A DNA stretch of 64,000 nt from assembly GCA_965228975.1 (NCBI GenBank), contig OZ245851.1, positions 806,001 to 870,000 of the forward strand. Reading direction: 5' to 3'. The notes under the pieces were generated by a model. The model was not told the origin of the DNA and did not search any database. It saw only the letters and a list, made by a program, of their open reading frames with translations. Of this stretch, positions 24,565 through 37,449 are shown piece by piece. The position numbers and the translations under genes are program-made. Positions within the stretch are counted from its first letter, which is position 1. Every line of letters starts with the position of its first letter. This DNA comes from JAJFJD01 sp965228975. Its GTDB lineage: Bacteria > Pseudomonadota > Alphaproteobacteria > UBA8366.

Positions 24565-26100
24565 CTACGCCGCCGGCGGGTCCCAGGTGGTTTCCGGGTC
24601 CATCGGGTAGACCGGGCGCGGCATGTGTTCCCATGGGAAGGTGAGGAGGTTGCACGAGGTCAGGCCCGGTACGTCCGCCTCGATGATTCGCTCGGGCGGG
24701 AAGATATGCTGGAAGCCGGCGCGGAAATGGCCGCGCGACTTGACCACCGTGCTGCGCGCCTCGGCGGCGTCGACGCCGAAATGCTGCAGGTAGTCGTTGC
24801 TCAGACATTGCTGACGGATCGAGATCACGATGATTTGGATGCCCCCGAGCCGGAGCAGGCAGGAGCGGCCGAGCTGTACCGTGCGTCCCTTCGGCATGCC
24901 GACGGTGCCCTCGAATTCCCCGTCGCTCAGCTTTTCGACCGTCACCTCGGCCTCGAACGGTTCGGAGAATTGGTTCGTCTCCTCGCTGTTGAAGGTCGCG
25001 GTGAAGGTGGCGCCGACGCCGGCCTCGTCCGCGCGCTTGACCAGCGCCGGGTCGTTGAACACGGCGAAGACGCAGTTCTCCACGCCTGCCTCGGCGAAGG
25101 CTTTCAGGAGATAGGTCGTGTTGCCGCGTCCGCCGCCGCCGGGATTGTCCGCCGGATCGCAGAACAGCAGGTTCGGCTTGCTCGCGTCCTTGCCGACCTC
25201 CAGCGCGCGCCGGGTGCATTCCTCCAGGTCCGTCATCCGCGTCTGATACCGTTCGCGGTCCGCCCAGCCGGCGATCGCCAACTCGCGGGCCAGGGCGTCG
25301 GCTTTCGCCTGGTCCTCGCGGGCGGTCACGGTGATGGTCATACCGTTGCGGTCGGTGTCGCTGAAGGCGAAACCCGCGGTGATCGCCACGTTCATGATGT
25401 CGTTGCCGAGTTTGGTCTGGCCGAGGCGGATCAGGTCGCCATAGGGGTGCCCCTCCGACGTCAGCAGCGTCACCGACGGCGCGACCAACGGAATGCGGAT
25501 CGAGGCGATCTTCGGTTTAACGCCGCCGAACATCTCCAGCATGCAGTGCGCCGCTTCCTCGCCGCGTTCGAACGCGTCCACATGCGGGTTGGTGATGTAG
25601 GAGATCAGCACGTCGGGCTCGCTGACCATGCGTTCGGAGACGTTGGCGTGCAGGTCGAGGGTCGCGATCACCGGCACGTCGGGGCCGACGATCCCGCGCA
25701 CCAGGGCAAACACCTCGCCGTCGGGATCGTCGTTGCCCTCGGCCAGGCCCGCGCCGTGTTCGCAGATATAGACCCCGTCCAAGTCGCCCGCCTTTTCGAG
25801 CCCGTCGCGCATGGCCTGCAGAAGTCCCTCGAAGAACGTTTTTTCCGCCGGGCCGTTCGGATGCGCGCTGGCGAAGGCGATCGGCACCGGCTCCCACGGG
25901 CCGTGCGCGTCCATCACCTTGAAGAAGCCGCAGATGCCGCCATTGATCACCGGCGCCGGGCGGCGGGCGTCCTGGGTGATCTGCTCGCCGTAGAACAAGC
26001 CGCGATCGCGAAATTCGGCCTCGCCGCAGGGCGGGGCGAAACGATTGGTCTCGAGGCTGAAGCCGAGAATGGCGATGCGTTTCGGTGTCTCAGTGCTCAT
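24565..26100 (-). CDS. M81-family MlrC-like metallopeptidase or amidohydrolase
   Basis: A 511-residue protein of the MlrC (microcystin degradation, M81) family. The N-terminal domain has IAILGFSLETNRFAPP, YICEHGAGLAEGNDDPDGEV and TLDLHANVSERM with likely metal ligands, then ITNPHVDAFERGEEAA. The C-terminal domain has LLFCDPADNPGGGGRGNTTY. MlrC homologs cleave linear peptides or related amides; the true substrate here is unknown. The start ATG at 26100 follows a GGGGA-type site. It is divergent from the TcuA-like gene. Confidence 0.88.
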   Translation of the reverse strand: MSTETPKRIAILGFSLETNRFAPPCGEAEFRDRGLFYGEQITQDARRPAPVINGGICGFFKVMDAHGPWEPVPIAFASAHPNGPAEKTFFEGLLQAMRDGLEKAGDLDGVYICEHGAGLAEGNDDPDGEVFALVRGIVGPDVPVIATLDLHANVSERMVSEPDVLISYITNPHVDAFERGEEAAHCMLEMFGGVKPKIASIRIPLVAPSVTLLTSEGHPYGDLIRLGQTKLGNDIMNVAITAGFAFSDTDRNGMTITVTAREDQAKADALARELAIAGWADRERYQTRMTDLEECTRRALEVGKDASKPNLLFCDPADNPGGGGRGNTTYLLKAFAEAGVENCVFAVFNDPALVKRADEAGVGATFTATFNSEETNQFSEPFEAEVTVEKLSDGEFEGTVGMPKGRTVQLGRSCLLRLGGIQIIVISIRQQCLSNDYLQHFGVDAAEARSTVVKSRGHFRAGFQHIFPPERIIEADVPGLTSCNLLTFPWEHMPRPVYPMDPETTWDPPAA

Positions 26101-26442
26101 GTCGAATCCCCGGTGATGAGAATGTTGTTCTGTGAAGGCGGCGTACGGCCGAAGGACGGCGTCGACGGTATCTTGGCCGGATGGGCGGTTGAGGGGGGCG
26201 AGGAACGCACCCGCCCTGTTTCGGCGAGACATCACCACCGGCCAGTCACCGTCCCGGCGGGGAGTGTAGCGCGACGTAAACCGTGCGGTCGAGTACCGTT
26301 CCCCTTTTTTAGTCGCACGGAATTTCCGGCGGTTCCGCCGGCGGCGATTTGGCGGTGAACGCGGATCGTTTGTATAAGAAGTGTCGATGAAAGAACGCGT
26401 GCGGAGCTATGGGCTTCGCAACCAGAATAAGAGGCATCGCTC
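26101..26442. other. Divergent intergenic region mlrC-like / tcuA-like
   Basis: These 342 bases hold no convincing gene. An antisense-like open frame crosses them but has no ribosome site or recognisable protein. The region should contain back-to-back promoters for the MlrC-like and flavoprotein genes; I could not identify a strong consensus element. Confidence 0.4.
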
Positions 26443-27957
26443 ATGACGGACGTCATCGGGAAAGAATTCGATATCATCGTGGTCGGCGCGGGGAACGCGG
26501 CGACCTGTGCGGCCCTGTCGGCGGTGGAGAACGGCGCGTCGGTGCTGATGCTGGAGACCGCGCCCAAGGATTCGCGCGGCGGTAATTCGGCTTTCACCGG
26601 CGGGGCCTTCCGGTTCTCCTACAACGGCGTCGACGACCTGATGGAGCTGTGCCCGAGCCTCGCCGACGAGGACCTCGACAACATCGACTTCGGCACCTAC
26701 ACGCATGACCAGTATTACGACGACATCTTCCGCATGACCCAGTACCGGTCCGACGCGGACTTGATCGAGGTGCTGGTCACCAATAGCTTCGACACCGCGA
26801 AATGGATGACCACGCACGGCATCGACCTGATCCCGGCGACCGGGCGGCAGGCCTTCAAGGTGGACGGAAAGTTCAAGTTCTGGGGCGGGCTGGCGCTGCG
26901 CATCAACGGCGGTGGCGAGCAGTTGGTCCAGACGCTGCACGACAAGGCGGAGAGCGTCGGCATCGACGTGCTCTACGAGGCGACCGCGACCGACCTGCTG
27001 TATGACGAGGACCGCGGCGTTCACGGCGTGCGCTGCCGCCATAAGGGCAAGGTGCTGAACATCGAATCGAAGGCGGTGGTGCTGGCCTGCGGCGGCTTCG
27101 AATCGAACCAGGAGATGCGCGCCCGTTATCTCGGCCCCGGCTGGGACCTCGCCAAGGTGCGCGGCACCGAATACAACAACGGGGAAGGGCTGAACATGGC
27201 GCTCGATATCGGCGCCATGCCCTACGGCCACTGGTCCGGCTGCCATGCGGTGGCCTGGGACCTCAACGCGCCGCCCTATGGCGATCTCGACATCGGCGAT
27301 CAGTTCCAGAAGCACAACGTGCCGTTCAGCATCGTGGTGAACGCAAACGGCGAACGCTTCCGCGACGAGGGCGAGGATTTCCACAGCTACTGTTACGCGC
27401 GCTACGGCGGCGAAATCCTGCAGCAGCCGGGCATGTTCGCCTGGCAGATCTTCGACCAGAAGGTCACGCACCTGCTCCGCAGCGAGTATCACATCCGGCG
27501 AATCACCAAGGTTTCGGCGGACACGATCGAGGAACTGGCGCCCAAGCTGGAAGGCGTGAACGCCGACCGGTTCATCCAGACGGTGAAGGACTTCAACGCC
27601 TCGATTCGCACCGACATCCCGTTCGATCCGAACGTGCATGACGGCCGCTGCACCGAGGGACTGGCGATCAATAAATCCAACTGGGCCAATCCCTTGGACA
27701 CGCCGCCCTTCGATGCCTACGCGGTGACCGCGGGCGTTACCTTCACCTTCGGCGGCATCAAGGTCAGCACCAAGGCCGAGGTCGAACGCACCGGCAAGCG
27801 CGCCATCCCCGGCCTCTATGCGGCGGGCGAGATGGTCGGCGGCCTGTATTTCCACAACTACGCCAGCGGCACCGGCCTGATGGCGGGCGCCACCTTCGGC
27901 CGAATCGCCGGCCGCGAGGCGGCGGACCATGTGAAGATGCTGGGCCAGGCGCGGTAA
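26443..27957 (+). CDS. TcuA-like FAD-dependent dehydrogenase
   Basis: A 504-residue flavoprotein of the fumarate reductase/succinate dehydrogenase type. The FAD-binding GxGxxG-type motif is FDIIVVGAGNAATCAALSAV. Then come GGNSAFTGGAFRFSY, the substrate-domain segments FRDEGEDFHSYCYARYGGEI and AYAVTAGVTFTFGGIKVST, and the C-terminal GLYAAGEMVGGLYFHNYASG. Overall layout and motifs are closest to FAD-dependent tricarballylate dehydrogenase TcuA, but no tcuB or tcuC is adjacent, so a different small acid substrate is possible. Confidence 0.8.
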   Translation: MTDVIGKEFDIIVVGAGNAATCAALSAVENGASVLMLETAPKDSRGGNSAFTGGAFRFSYNGVDDLMELCPSLADEDLDNIDFGTYTHDQYYDDIFRMTQYRSDADLIEVLVTNSFDTAKWMTTHGIDLIPATGRQAFKVDGKFKFWGGLALRINGGGEQLVQTLHDKAESVGIDVLYEATATDLLYDEDRGVHGVRCRHKGKVLNIESKAVVLACGGFESNQEMRARYLGPGWDLAKVRGTEYNNGEGLNMALDIGAMPYGHWSGCHAVAWDLNAPPYGDLDIGDQFQKHNVPFSIVVNANGERFRDEGEDFHSYCYARYGGEILQQPGMFAWQIFDQKVTHLLRSEYHIRRITKVSADTIEELAPKLEGVNADRFIQTVKDFNASIRTDIPFDPNVHDGRCTEGLAINKSNWANPLDTPPFDAYAVTAGVTFTFGGIKVSTKAEVERTGKRAIPGLYAAGEMVGGLYFHNYASGTGLMAGATFGRIAGREAADHVKMLGQAR

Positions 27958-28027
27958 TCCACGCTTTCCGCAGTTTTCCGGGCGGAAAAGGGCTTGACGG
28001 CCGGCGGTTTGCTCGCTGTCCGAATGA

Positions 28028-28042
28028 GAACAAAAAAAGAAC
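28028..28042. promoter_or_regulatory. LexA (SOS) operator 1 of recA
   Basis: GAAC-AAAAAAA-GAAC is an exact match to the alphaproteobacterial LexA direct-repeat operator, GTTC-N7-GTTC read on the other strand. It lies 170-185 bases before the recA ATG and just upstream of the proposed -35 element. Confidence 0.85.
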
Positions 28043-28071
28043 TTGCGCAGGAGAACAAAACTGGTACATAT
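28043..28071 (+). promoter_or_regulatory. Proposed recA promoter
   Basis: TTGCGC (28043-28048) and ACATAT (28066-28071) are separated by 17 bases, predicting a start near 28078 and a leader of about 130 bases. The two LexA-type repeats overlap or flank it, so bound LexA would block polymerase. Confidence 0.5.
28053..28067. promoter_or_regulatory. LexA-like operator 2 of recA
   Basis: GAAC-AAAACTG-GTAC keeps the four-base, seven-base, four-base layout with one base changed in the second half (GTAC instead of GAAC). It starts exactly 25 bases after operator 1 and sits between the proposed -35 and -10 elements. It is probably a weaker second LexA site. Confidence 0.5.
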
Positions 28072-28210
28072 GATGTCACTGGATTGACGCCCCAGGGTGG
28101 TCGGGGGAACACGGGTTTTGCACCGCTCCTTTTCCGCCCTTGCATCGGACCCATCATATCCGACGCATTGCATCCGCCGGGGGCCTGTGAAATAAGGGAA
28201 GGACGGCACT

Positions 28211-29317
<1,107 letters not shown>

Positions 29318-29363
29318 GCCTCTAGCACGGCCTAAATTAAGCGGTTCCCTCCCCTCGAACCGC

Positions 29364-29400
29364 CTGCGGCGTGGGTTTCGGCCTTCGCCGCAGTTTTTTT
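29364..29400 (+). terminator. Rho-independent terminator of recA
   Basis: CTGCGGCG (29364-29371) pairs with CGCCGCAG (29386-29393), followed directly by seven T. A smaller GCGGTTC/GAACCGC hairpin (29341-29363) stands just before it. The pair ends recA transcription before alaS, about 235 bases downstream. Confidence 0.93.
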
Positions 29401-29634
29401 GTTCAAACCGTCGGCGCGGATCCCCTTTGGGCGAGGGCTGGTCATCCGCGTTGAAGTGGCGGCTCGGCCCTCTAGATATTTCCATCCGTCCCTTTGCGGC
29501 GGTTTCCCGCCCTTTGGGTTGCTGGACAGCCCATGGGGCGCGGGGTACAACCGCTGTCTGTCCGCCGTGCCGACGGACGGGATATTGCTAATAGGGTGGA
29601 CTTTCAGCCGCTTGCCGTGGGTGATGGGAAGACA

Positions 29635-32307
<2,673 letters not shown>

Positions 32308-32328
32308 CGGCCCCGCCGCATCGCTTCT

Positions 32329-34554
32329 CTATTTGATGATGTCGTTCAACGTCGCGCTCGGCCGCATCGCGGCGTTGCGCTTGTCCTGGTCCTGGTGGAA
32401 GTAACCGCCGAGATCCACCGGCGAGCCCTGCGCCGCGTTCAACTCGTCCATGATCTTGGATTCGTTTTCTTCCATCGCTTTCGCCATCAGCGAGAAATCG
32501 GCCTTCAGCGCCGCGTCGTCGTCCTGGGCGGCGAGGGCCTGGGCCCAATAAAGCGCCAGATAGAAATGGCTGCCCCGACTGTCGATTTCCCCGACCTTGC
32601 GGCTCGGCGATTTGTTGGTGTCGAGGAATTTCGCCGTTGCGGCGTCCAGCGTATCGGCCAAGACCTGGGCCTTCTGGTTCCCGGAGAACCGGGCGAAGTG
32701 TTCCAGCGAGGCGGCGAGGGCGCAGAACTCGCCCAGGGAATCCCAGCGCAGATGGCCTTCTTCGACGAACTGCTGGACATGTTTCGGCGCAGAGCCGCCG
32801 GCGCCGGTCTCGAACAAGCCGCCGCCGTTCATCAGCGGCACGACCGACAGCATCTTGGCGCTGGTGCCCAATTCGAGGATCGGGAACAAGTCCGTCAGAT
32901 AGTCGCGCAGCACGTTGCCGGTGACCGAAATCGTGTCCTCGCCCTTGGCCATCCGCTCCATCGAGAAGCGCGTCGCTTCCTTGGGCGCCATGATGTGGAT
33001 GTCGAGACCGTCGGTATCGTGATCCTTCAGGTAGGTCTCGACCTTTTTGATGAGCTGCGCGTCGTGGGCGCGGTCCTTGTTCAGCCAAAATACCGCGGGC
33101 GCGCCGGTGATCCGGGCCCGCGAGACGGCAAGCTGTACCCAGTCTTGGATCGGCGCATCCTTGACCATGCACATGCGCCAGATGTCGCCGGTCTCGACCG
33201 CGTGCTCATGGATCACGTTGCCGGCGGCGTCGACGACGCGCATCGTGCCCTTGCCGGGCGCCTTGAAGGTTTGTGGATGCGAGCCGTATTCCTCGGCCTT
33301 CTGTGCCATCAGGCCCACGTTCGGGACGGTGCCCAGTTTGGTCGGATCGAAGGCGCCGTTTTCCTTGAAGAAGTCGATCGCTTCCGCATAGACCGGTGCG
33401 TAGCTGCGGTCGGGAATAACGCATTTGGTGTCATGTTGCGCGTTGTCGGGTCCCCAGCCTTTTCCGCCGTCACGGATCAGTGCCGGCATGGACGCATCGA
33501 TGATGACGTCGCTCGGCACGTGTAGGTTGGTAATGCCGCGGTCCGAATTGACCATGTACATGTCGGGCTGTTCGGCGAGGCAGGCGTCGATGTCGGCCTT
33601 GATCGCGGTGCGCTTGTCCTCCGGAAGGATTTCGATCTTCGCGAGCAGATCACCGACCCCGTCGTCCGGGTCGATGCCGATCTCGGCGAAGGTTTCGGCG
33701 TGCTTGTCGAAGACGTCCTTGAAATAGGCGTAGACCGCATGGCCGAAGATGATCGGGTCGGATACCTTCATCATGGTGGCTTTGACATGCATCGAAAACA
33801 GGACGTCTTGCGCCTTGGCGTCGGCCACTTGCTCGATCAGGAAATTGCGCAGCGCGCCGGCGCTCATGAAGGTCGCGTCGACCACTTCGCCCGGCTGCAG
33901 GGGGTGGTTTTCCTTCAGCGCCTCGACCGAGCCGTCATCGGCGACGAATTCGATACGGGCATCGCCCGCCTGTGCGTCGGTGATGGTCGTGGATTTTTCG
34001 TTGGCGAAGAAGTCGTTGCCCGACATCGAGGAGACATGGGTCTTGGAGTCCGGTACCCATTTCCCCATCCGGTGCGGGTTTTTCTTGGCGTATTCCTTGA
34101 CCGCGTTCGGTGCGCGCCGGTCGGAATTGCCCTCGCGGAGAACCGGGTTGACGGCGCTGCCGATCACGATGCCATAGGCGGCCTGAACCTGGCGTTCCCC
34201 GTCCGACGTTGGGTCGTCCGGATAGTCTGGAATGCCGTAGCCTTGCAATTGCAGTTCCGCGATCGCGGCTTTCAACTGCGGCACCGACGCGCTGATATTG
34301 GGCAACTTGATGATATTTGCGCTGGGCGTCTTGACCATCTCGCCGAGCTCGGCCAGGTCGTCGGGCTGTTTTTGCTCGTAGGTGAGCCGGTCCGAAAACT
34401 GGGCCAGGATACGACCGGCCAAGGATATGTCCTTCGTGCCGACGGTAATGCCCGATGTGCGCACGAAGGCCCGGATGATCGGCAGGAAAGAGCCGCTCGC
34501 CAGTTCGGGAGCTTCGTCGACGATTGTGTAGATGATGTCAGCGTTATCGGGCAT
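32329..34554 (-). CDS. icd: Monomeric NADP-dependent isocitrate dehydrogenase
   Basis: A 741-residue protein of the monomeric (type II) IDH family, which turns isocitrate to 2-oxoglutarate with NADP+. Visible signatures are IIYTIVDEAPELASGSFLPI at the start, YGIVIGSAVNPVLREGNSDR (substrate loop), MGKWVPDSKTHVSSM and TLDAATAKFLDTNKSPSRKV, ending MRPSATLNDII. The ATG at 34554 follows GGAGACC. The length is the usual one for this class, twice that of dimeric IDH. It converges with alaS, 21 bases apart. Confidence 0.96.
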   Translation of the reverse strand: MPDNADIIYTIVDEAPELASGSFLPIIRAFVRTSGITVGTKDISLAGRILAQFSDRLTYEQKQPDDLAELGEMVKTPSANIIKLPNISASVPQLKAAIAELQLQGYGIPDYPDDPTSDGERQVQAAYGIVIGSAVNPVLREGNSDRRAPNAVKEYAKKNPHRMGKWVPDSKTHVSSMSGNDFFANEKSTTITDAQAGDARIEFVADDGSVEALKENHPLQPGEVVDATFMSAGALRNFLIEQVADAKAQDVLFSMHVKATMMKVSDPIIFGHAVYAYFKDVFDKHAETFAEIGIDPDDGVGDLLAKIEILPEDKRTAIKADIDACLAEQPDMYMVNSDRGITNLHVPSDVIIDASMPALIRDGGKGWGPDNAQHDTKCVIPDRSYAPVYAEAIDFFKENGAFDPTKLGTVPNVGLMAQKAEEYGSHPQTFKAPGKGTMRVVDAAGNVIHEHAVETGDIWRMCMVKDAPIQDWVQLAVSRARITGAPAVFWLNKDRAHDAQLIKKVETYLKDHDTDGLDIHIMAPKEATRFSMERMAKGEDTISVTGNVLRDYLTDLFPILELGTSAKMLSVVPLMNGGGLFETGAGGSAPKHVQQFVEEGHLRWDSLGEFCALAASLEHFARFSGNQKAQVLADTLDAATAKFLDTNKSPSRKVGEIDSRGSHFYLALYWAQALAAQDDDAALKADFSLMAKAMEENESKIMDELNAAQGSPVDLGGYFHQDQDKRNAAMRPSATLNDIIK

Positions 34555-35009
34555 TTCTATTGGTCTCCAACAGTCAAACGATTCAAGGTCCACTTGATCC
34601 TAGTGCGGCGGCACGCCCCCATGCTGCGGACGTACCGTCCAAACGACGGCCATCAAGCCGATTACTCGGTATTTCCGGCTGGATGGCTTCGGCGATGGGG
34701 CACATTCGTAGAAAAGCCGCCCCCATTTGGCGGCCCATAGATGCGGCGTATCCGCCGGTCTGTAAAGTTGTAAACTGCCCCTTTATCCGCTTTTTCCGGG
34801 GTCTTCGCAGCTTGGTCGTCGCGATGGTCCCGTGCCGTCGTCGTATTTGCGACTTGTCCGGATAATACTCGATTTCCCGGCCGCTATCCAATGGCGGTCA
34901 ACGGCCCTGGAGCGTGCTTCAACTTGATCGAAAGCCTGTCGCGGCATACTCTCCGGGCACCGCACGATTCCCCGCAAATCACGAAAATTGACAAGAATCA
35001 GGACACTCC
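34555..35009. other. Intergenic region between icd and the moxR-like gene
   Basis: These 455 bases carry no gene that I can support. Short open frames on both strands give Arg/Pro-rich, family-less peptides. The region must hold divergent promoters for icd (-) and the MoxR/CoxE pair (+); no strong consensus was seen. Confidence 0.4.
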
Positions 35010-35861
35010 ATGCGCTTTGAAGGAACCGATAACTACGTTGCTACCGAAGACCTGATGGTCGCGGTGAATGCGTCGATCAGTCTGGAACGGCCGCTGCTGA
35101 TCAAGGGTGAGCCGGGCACCGGTAAGACGATCCTCGCGCATGAGGTCGCCCAGGCGCTCAAGGCGCCGCTGATCGAGTGGCATATCAAGTCGACCACCAA
35201 GGCCCAACATGGCCTATACGAGTATGACGCCGTGCGCCGCCTGCGCGATAGCCAGCTCGGCGACGAACAGGTCCACGACATTTCGAACTACATCGTGCAA
35301 GGCAAGCTGTGGGAGGCGTTCGAGTCCGACCAGCGCCCCGTGCTGCTGATCGACGAGATCGACAAGGCGGACATCGAGTTTCCGAACGATCTGCTGCTCG
35401 AACTCGACCGGATGGAGTTTTTCGTCTACGAGACCCGCGAACAGGTCAAGGCATCGCAGCGTCCGATCGTCATCATCACGTCGAACAACGAGAAGGAACT
35501 GCCGGACGCGTTTCTGCGCCGGTGTTTCTTCCATTACATCGCCTTTCCGGACAAAGACACGATGAAGGACATCGTCGAGGTGCACTATCCCGACATTCAG
35601 GGCATGCTCGTCCGCGAGGCGATGAAGGTCTTCTACGATATCCGAGAGGTGCCGGGATTGAAGAAGCGGCCTTCTACGTCGGAGCTGCTCGATTGGCTGA
35701 AGCTTCTGATGATCGAAGACATTCCGGCGGATGCGTTGCGCAGCAACGACTCGTCGAAGATGATTCCACCACTCTATGGCGCGTTGCTCAAGAACGAGCA
35801 GGACGTGCAACTGTTCGAGCGCCTAGCGTTCATGGCGCGGCGCGATCAGGGCAACAACTAG
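35010..35861 (+). CDS. MoxR-type AAA+ ATPase
   Basis: A 283-residue AAA+ protein with Walker A GEPGTGKTILAHEVAQAL (about residues 33-50), Walker B PVLLIDEIDKADIEFPNDLL, sensor 1 VIITSNNEKELPDAFLRRC (with the Arg finger) and the lid KKRPSTSELLDWLKLL. MoxR ATPases act with VWA proteins as metal-insertion or folding chaperones. The partner CoxE-like gene starts 28 bases downstream. No carbon-monoxide dehydrogenase or other cox gene is near. Confidence 0.92.
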   Translation: MRFEGTDNYVATEDLMVAVNASISLERPLLIKGEPGTGKTILAHEVAQALKAPLIEWHIKSTTKAQHGLYEYDAVRRLRDSQLGDEQVHDISNYIVQGKLWEAFESDQRPVLLIDEIDKADIEFPNDLLLELDRMEFFVYETREQVKASQRPIVIITSNNEKELPDAFLRRCFFHYIAFPDKDTMKDIVEVHYPDIQGMLVREAMKVFYDIREVPGLKKRPSTSELLDWLKLLMIEDIPADALRSNDSSKMIPPLYGALLKNEQDVQLFERLAFMARRDQGNN

Positions 35862-35889
35862 CGCCGTTCCGCCGGCCCGGGAGCGACCC

Positions 35890-37068
35890 ATGTTCTTCAA
35901 CTTCTTTCTCGAACTCCGCACCGCGGGCGTGCCGGTCTCGATCAAGGAGTATCTGACCCTGATCGGCGCCATGGAGAAGGGCTGCGCGGAATACAGCGTC
36001 GACAAGTTCTACTATCTCAGCCGGTCCGCCCTGGTGAAGGACGAGCGCAACCTCGACCGTTTCGACCAGGTGTTCGGCCATGTTTTCAAGGGGCTCGAAC
36101 GGCCGGAAGGCGAGATCGAGGTCGATATCCCGGAAGAGTGGCTACGCAAGCTCGCCGAACTTCATCTTACCGAGGAAGAGATGGCCGAGATCGAAGCCCT
36201 GGGCGGATGGGAGAAGTTGATGGAGACGCTGAAAGAGCGTCTCGAGGAGCAGAAAAAACGGCATCAGGGCGGCAATAAGATGATCGGCACCGCCGGCCGC
36301 TCCCCGTTCGGCGCCTACGGTTACAATCCCGAAGGCGTGCGCATCGGCCAGCATGAGTCGCGGCACCGGCGCGCGGTCAAGGTCTGGGATCAGCGGCAGT
36401 TCAAGAATCTCGACGACCGGATCGAGATCGGCACCCGGAACATAAAGATCGCGCTGCGTCGCCTGCGCAAGTTCACGCGCCAAGGCGTTCCGACCGAACT
36501 CGACCTGCCGGATACGATCAAGTCGACCGCCAACAACGCCGGTTATCTCGACCTCAAGATGGTGCCGGAGCGGCGAAATGCGGTGAAGGTGCTGTTGTTC
36601 CTCGATGTGGGCGGATCGATGGACGATCACGTCCGGGTCTGCGAAGAGTTGTTCTCGGCCGCGCGCAGCGAGTTCAAACATCTCGAGTTCTTCTATTTCC
36701 ACAATTGCATGTATGAGCGCGTTTGGAAGGACAACCGCCGCCGGCACACCGAAACCCTGGATACATGGGAGGTCCTGCGGACCTATCCGTCCGACTACAG
36801 GGTCATTTTCGTAGGCGATGCCACGATGAGTCCCTACGAAATCGTCTATCCCGGCGGCAGCGTTGAACATTGGAACGAAGAGGCCGGTAATGTCTGGATG
36901 GAACGGGTGCTCCGGATTTATGAGCGCGCTGTCTGGCTGAACCCGCAACCACGCGACGTGTGGGACTATTACGAGTCCATCCGCGTTATGAAAGACCTGA
37001 TGGAAGACCGGATGTTCCCGTTGACCCTGCAAGGGTTGGACGACGCGATGCGGGAGTTGGGCCGTTGA
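35890..37068 (+). CDS. CoxE-like VWA-domain protein
   Basis: A 392-residue protein. The helical N-terminal part (FFNFFLELRTAGVPVSIKEY, then EEEMAEIEALGGWEKL) leads to a basic middle and a C-terminal VWA domain. The VWA metal site is VLLFLDVGGSMDDHV, where the first serine of DxSxS is glycine, a form I associate with CoxE-like proteins. The C-terminal end includes VIFVGDATMSPYEIVYPGGS. It should work with the MoxR ATPase as a chaperone pair; the client is unknown. Confidence 0.88.
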   Translation: MFFNFFLELRTAGVPVSIKEYLTLIGAMEKGCAEYSVDKFYYLSRSALVKDERNLDRFDQVFGHVFKGLERPEGEIEVDIPEEWLRKLAELHLTEEEMAEIEALGGWEKLMETLKERLEEQKKRHQGGNKMIGTAGRSPFGAYGYNPEGVRIGQHESRHRRAVKVWDQRQFKNLDDRIEIGTRNIKIALRRLRKFTRQGVPTELDLPDTIKSTANNAGYLDLKMVPERRNAVKVLLFLDVGGSMDDHVRVCEELFSAARSEFKHLEFFYFHNCMYERVWKDNRRRHTETLDTWEVLRTYPSDYRVIFVGDATMSPYEIVYPGGSVEHWNEEAGNVWMERVLRIYERAVWLNPQPRDVWDYYESIRVMKDLMEDRMFPLTLQGLDDAMRELGR

Positions 37069-37125
37069 TGGTCGCCCGGAAATCCACTTCTTCCCGATGC
37101 CGGCCGATCGTGCGATAACCGTCCC

Positions 37126-37440
37126 ATGCGACGTAGAGACTGTATCGCCCTCCTGTTGGGCACGGCGGCGTTAGGCGGTTGCGGCACCTATTGGCAGATC
37201 GTCGGCGAACCGTCGAAGACCAATGTCCCGAGAGAGGTTTCCGTTCGGCCCGATCAGCAAGCCGTCGGTGTCTGCTACAACGGTAACAATACCACCCGTG
37301 AAGGTTTGGTCGCCGCGGCGCGCGATCTCTGCAAGGAGCCCGGCTCCACGGTTCAGTTCCGCACCGAGGATTTGCATTTCAACGATTGCCCGTTGCTCAA
37401 GAAACGCCGGGCCGTGTTTGTCTGTACCGATCCGAAATAG
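37126..37440 (+). CDS. Small cysteine-rich lipoprotein
   Basis: A 104-residue protein with a twin-basic start (MRRRDC), a hydrophobic segment and a lipobox (ALGGC). After it, four cysteines in the mature part (VCYNG, LCKEPG, DCPLL, VCTDP) could form two disulfides. I recognise no function. It follows the VWA gene on the same strand by 57 bases and converges with the LOG-family gene. Confidence 0.75.
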   Translation: MRRRDCIALLLGTAALGGCGTYWQIVGEPSKTNVPREVSVRPDQQAVGVCYNGNNTTREGLVAAARDLCKEPGSTVQFRTEDLHFNDCPLLKKRRAVFVCTDPK

Positions 37441-37449
37441 CGGCGGCGG

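Noticed and set aside
24514..26358. 614-codon plus-strand open frame opposite the MlrC-like gene
   Set aside because: It lies antisense to a gene with clear family motifs; its translation is Arg/Ala/Gly-rich without motifs. It is a shadow frame from GC-rich codon use.
27974..27989. TTTTCC-GGGC-GGAAAA inverted repeat after the flavoprotein gene as a terminator
   Set aside because: The stem is weak at the base, the loop is minimal and no T-run follows, so it is not called.
34583..34891. 102-codon minus-strand open frame upstream of icd
   Set aside because: There is no ribosome site, no family, and the sequence is probably control DNA for icd and moxR-like genes.
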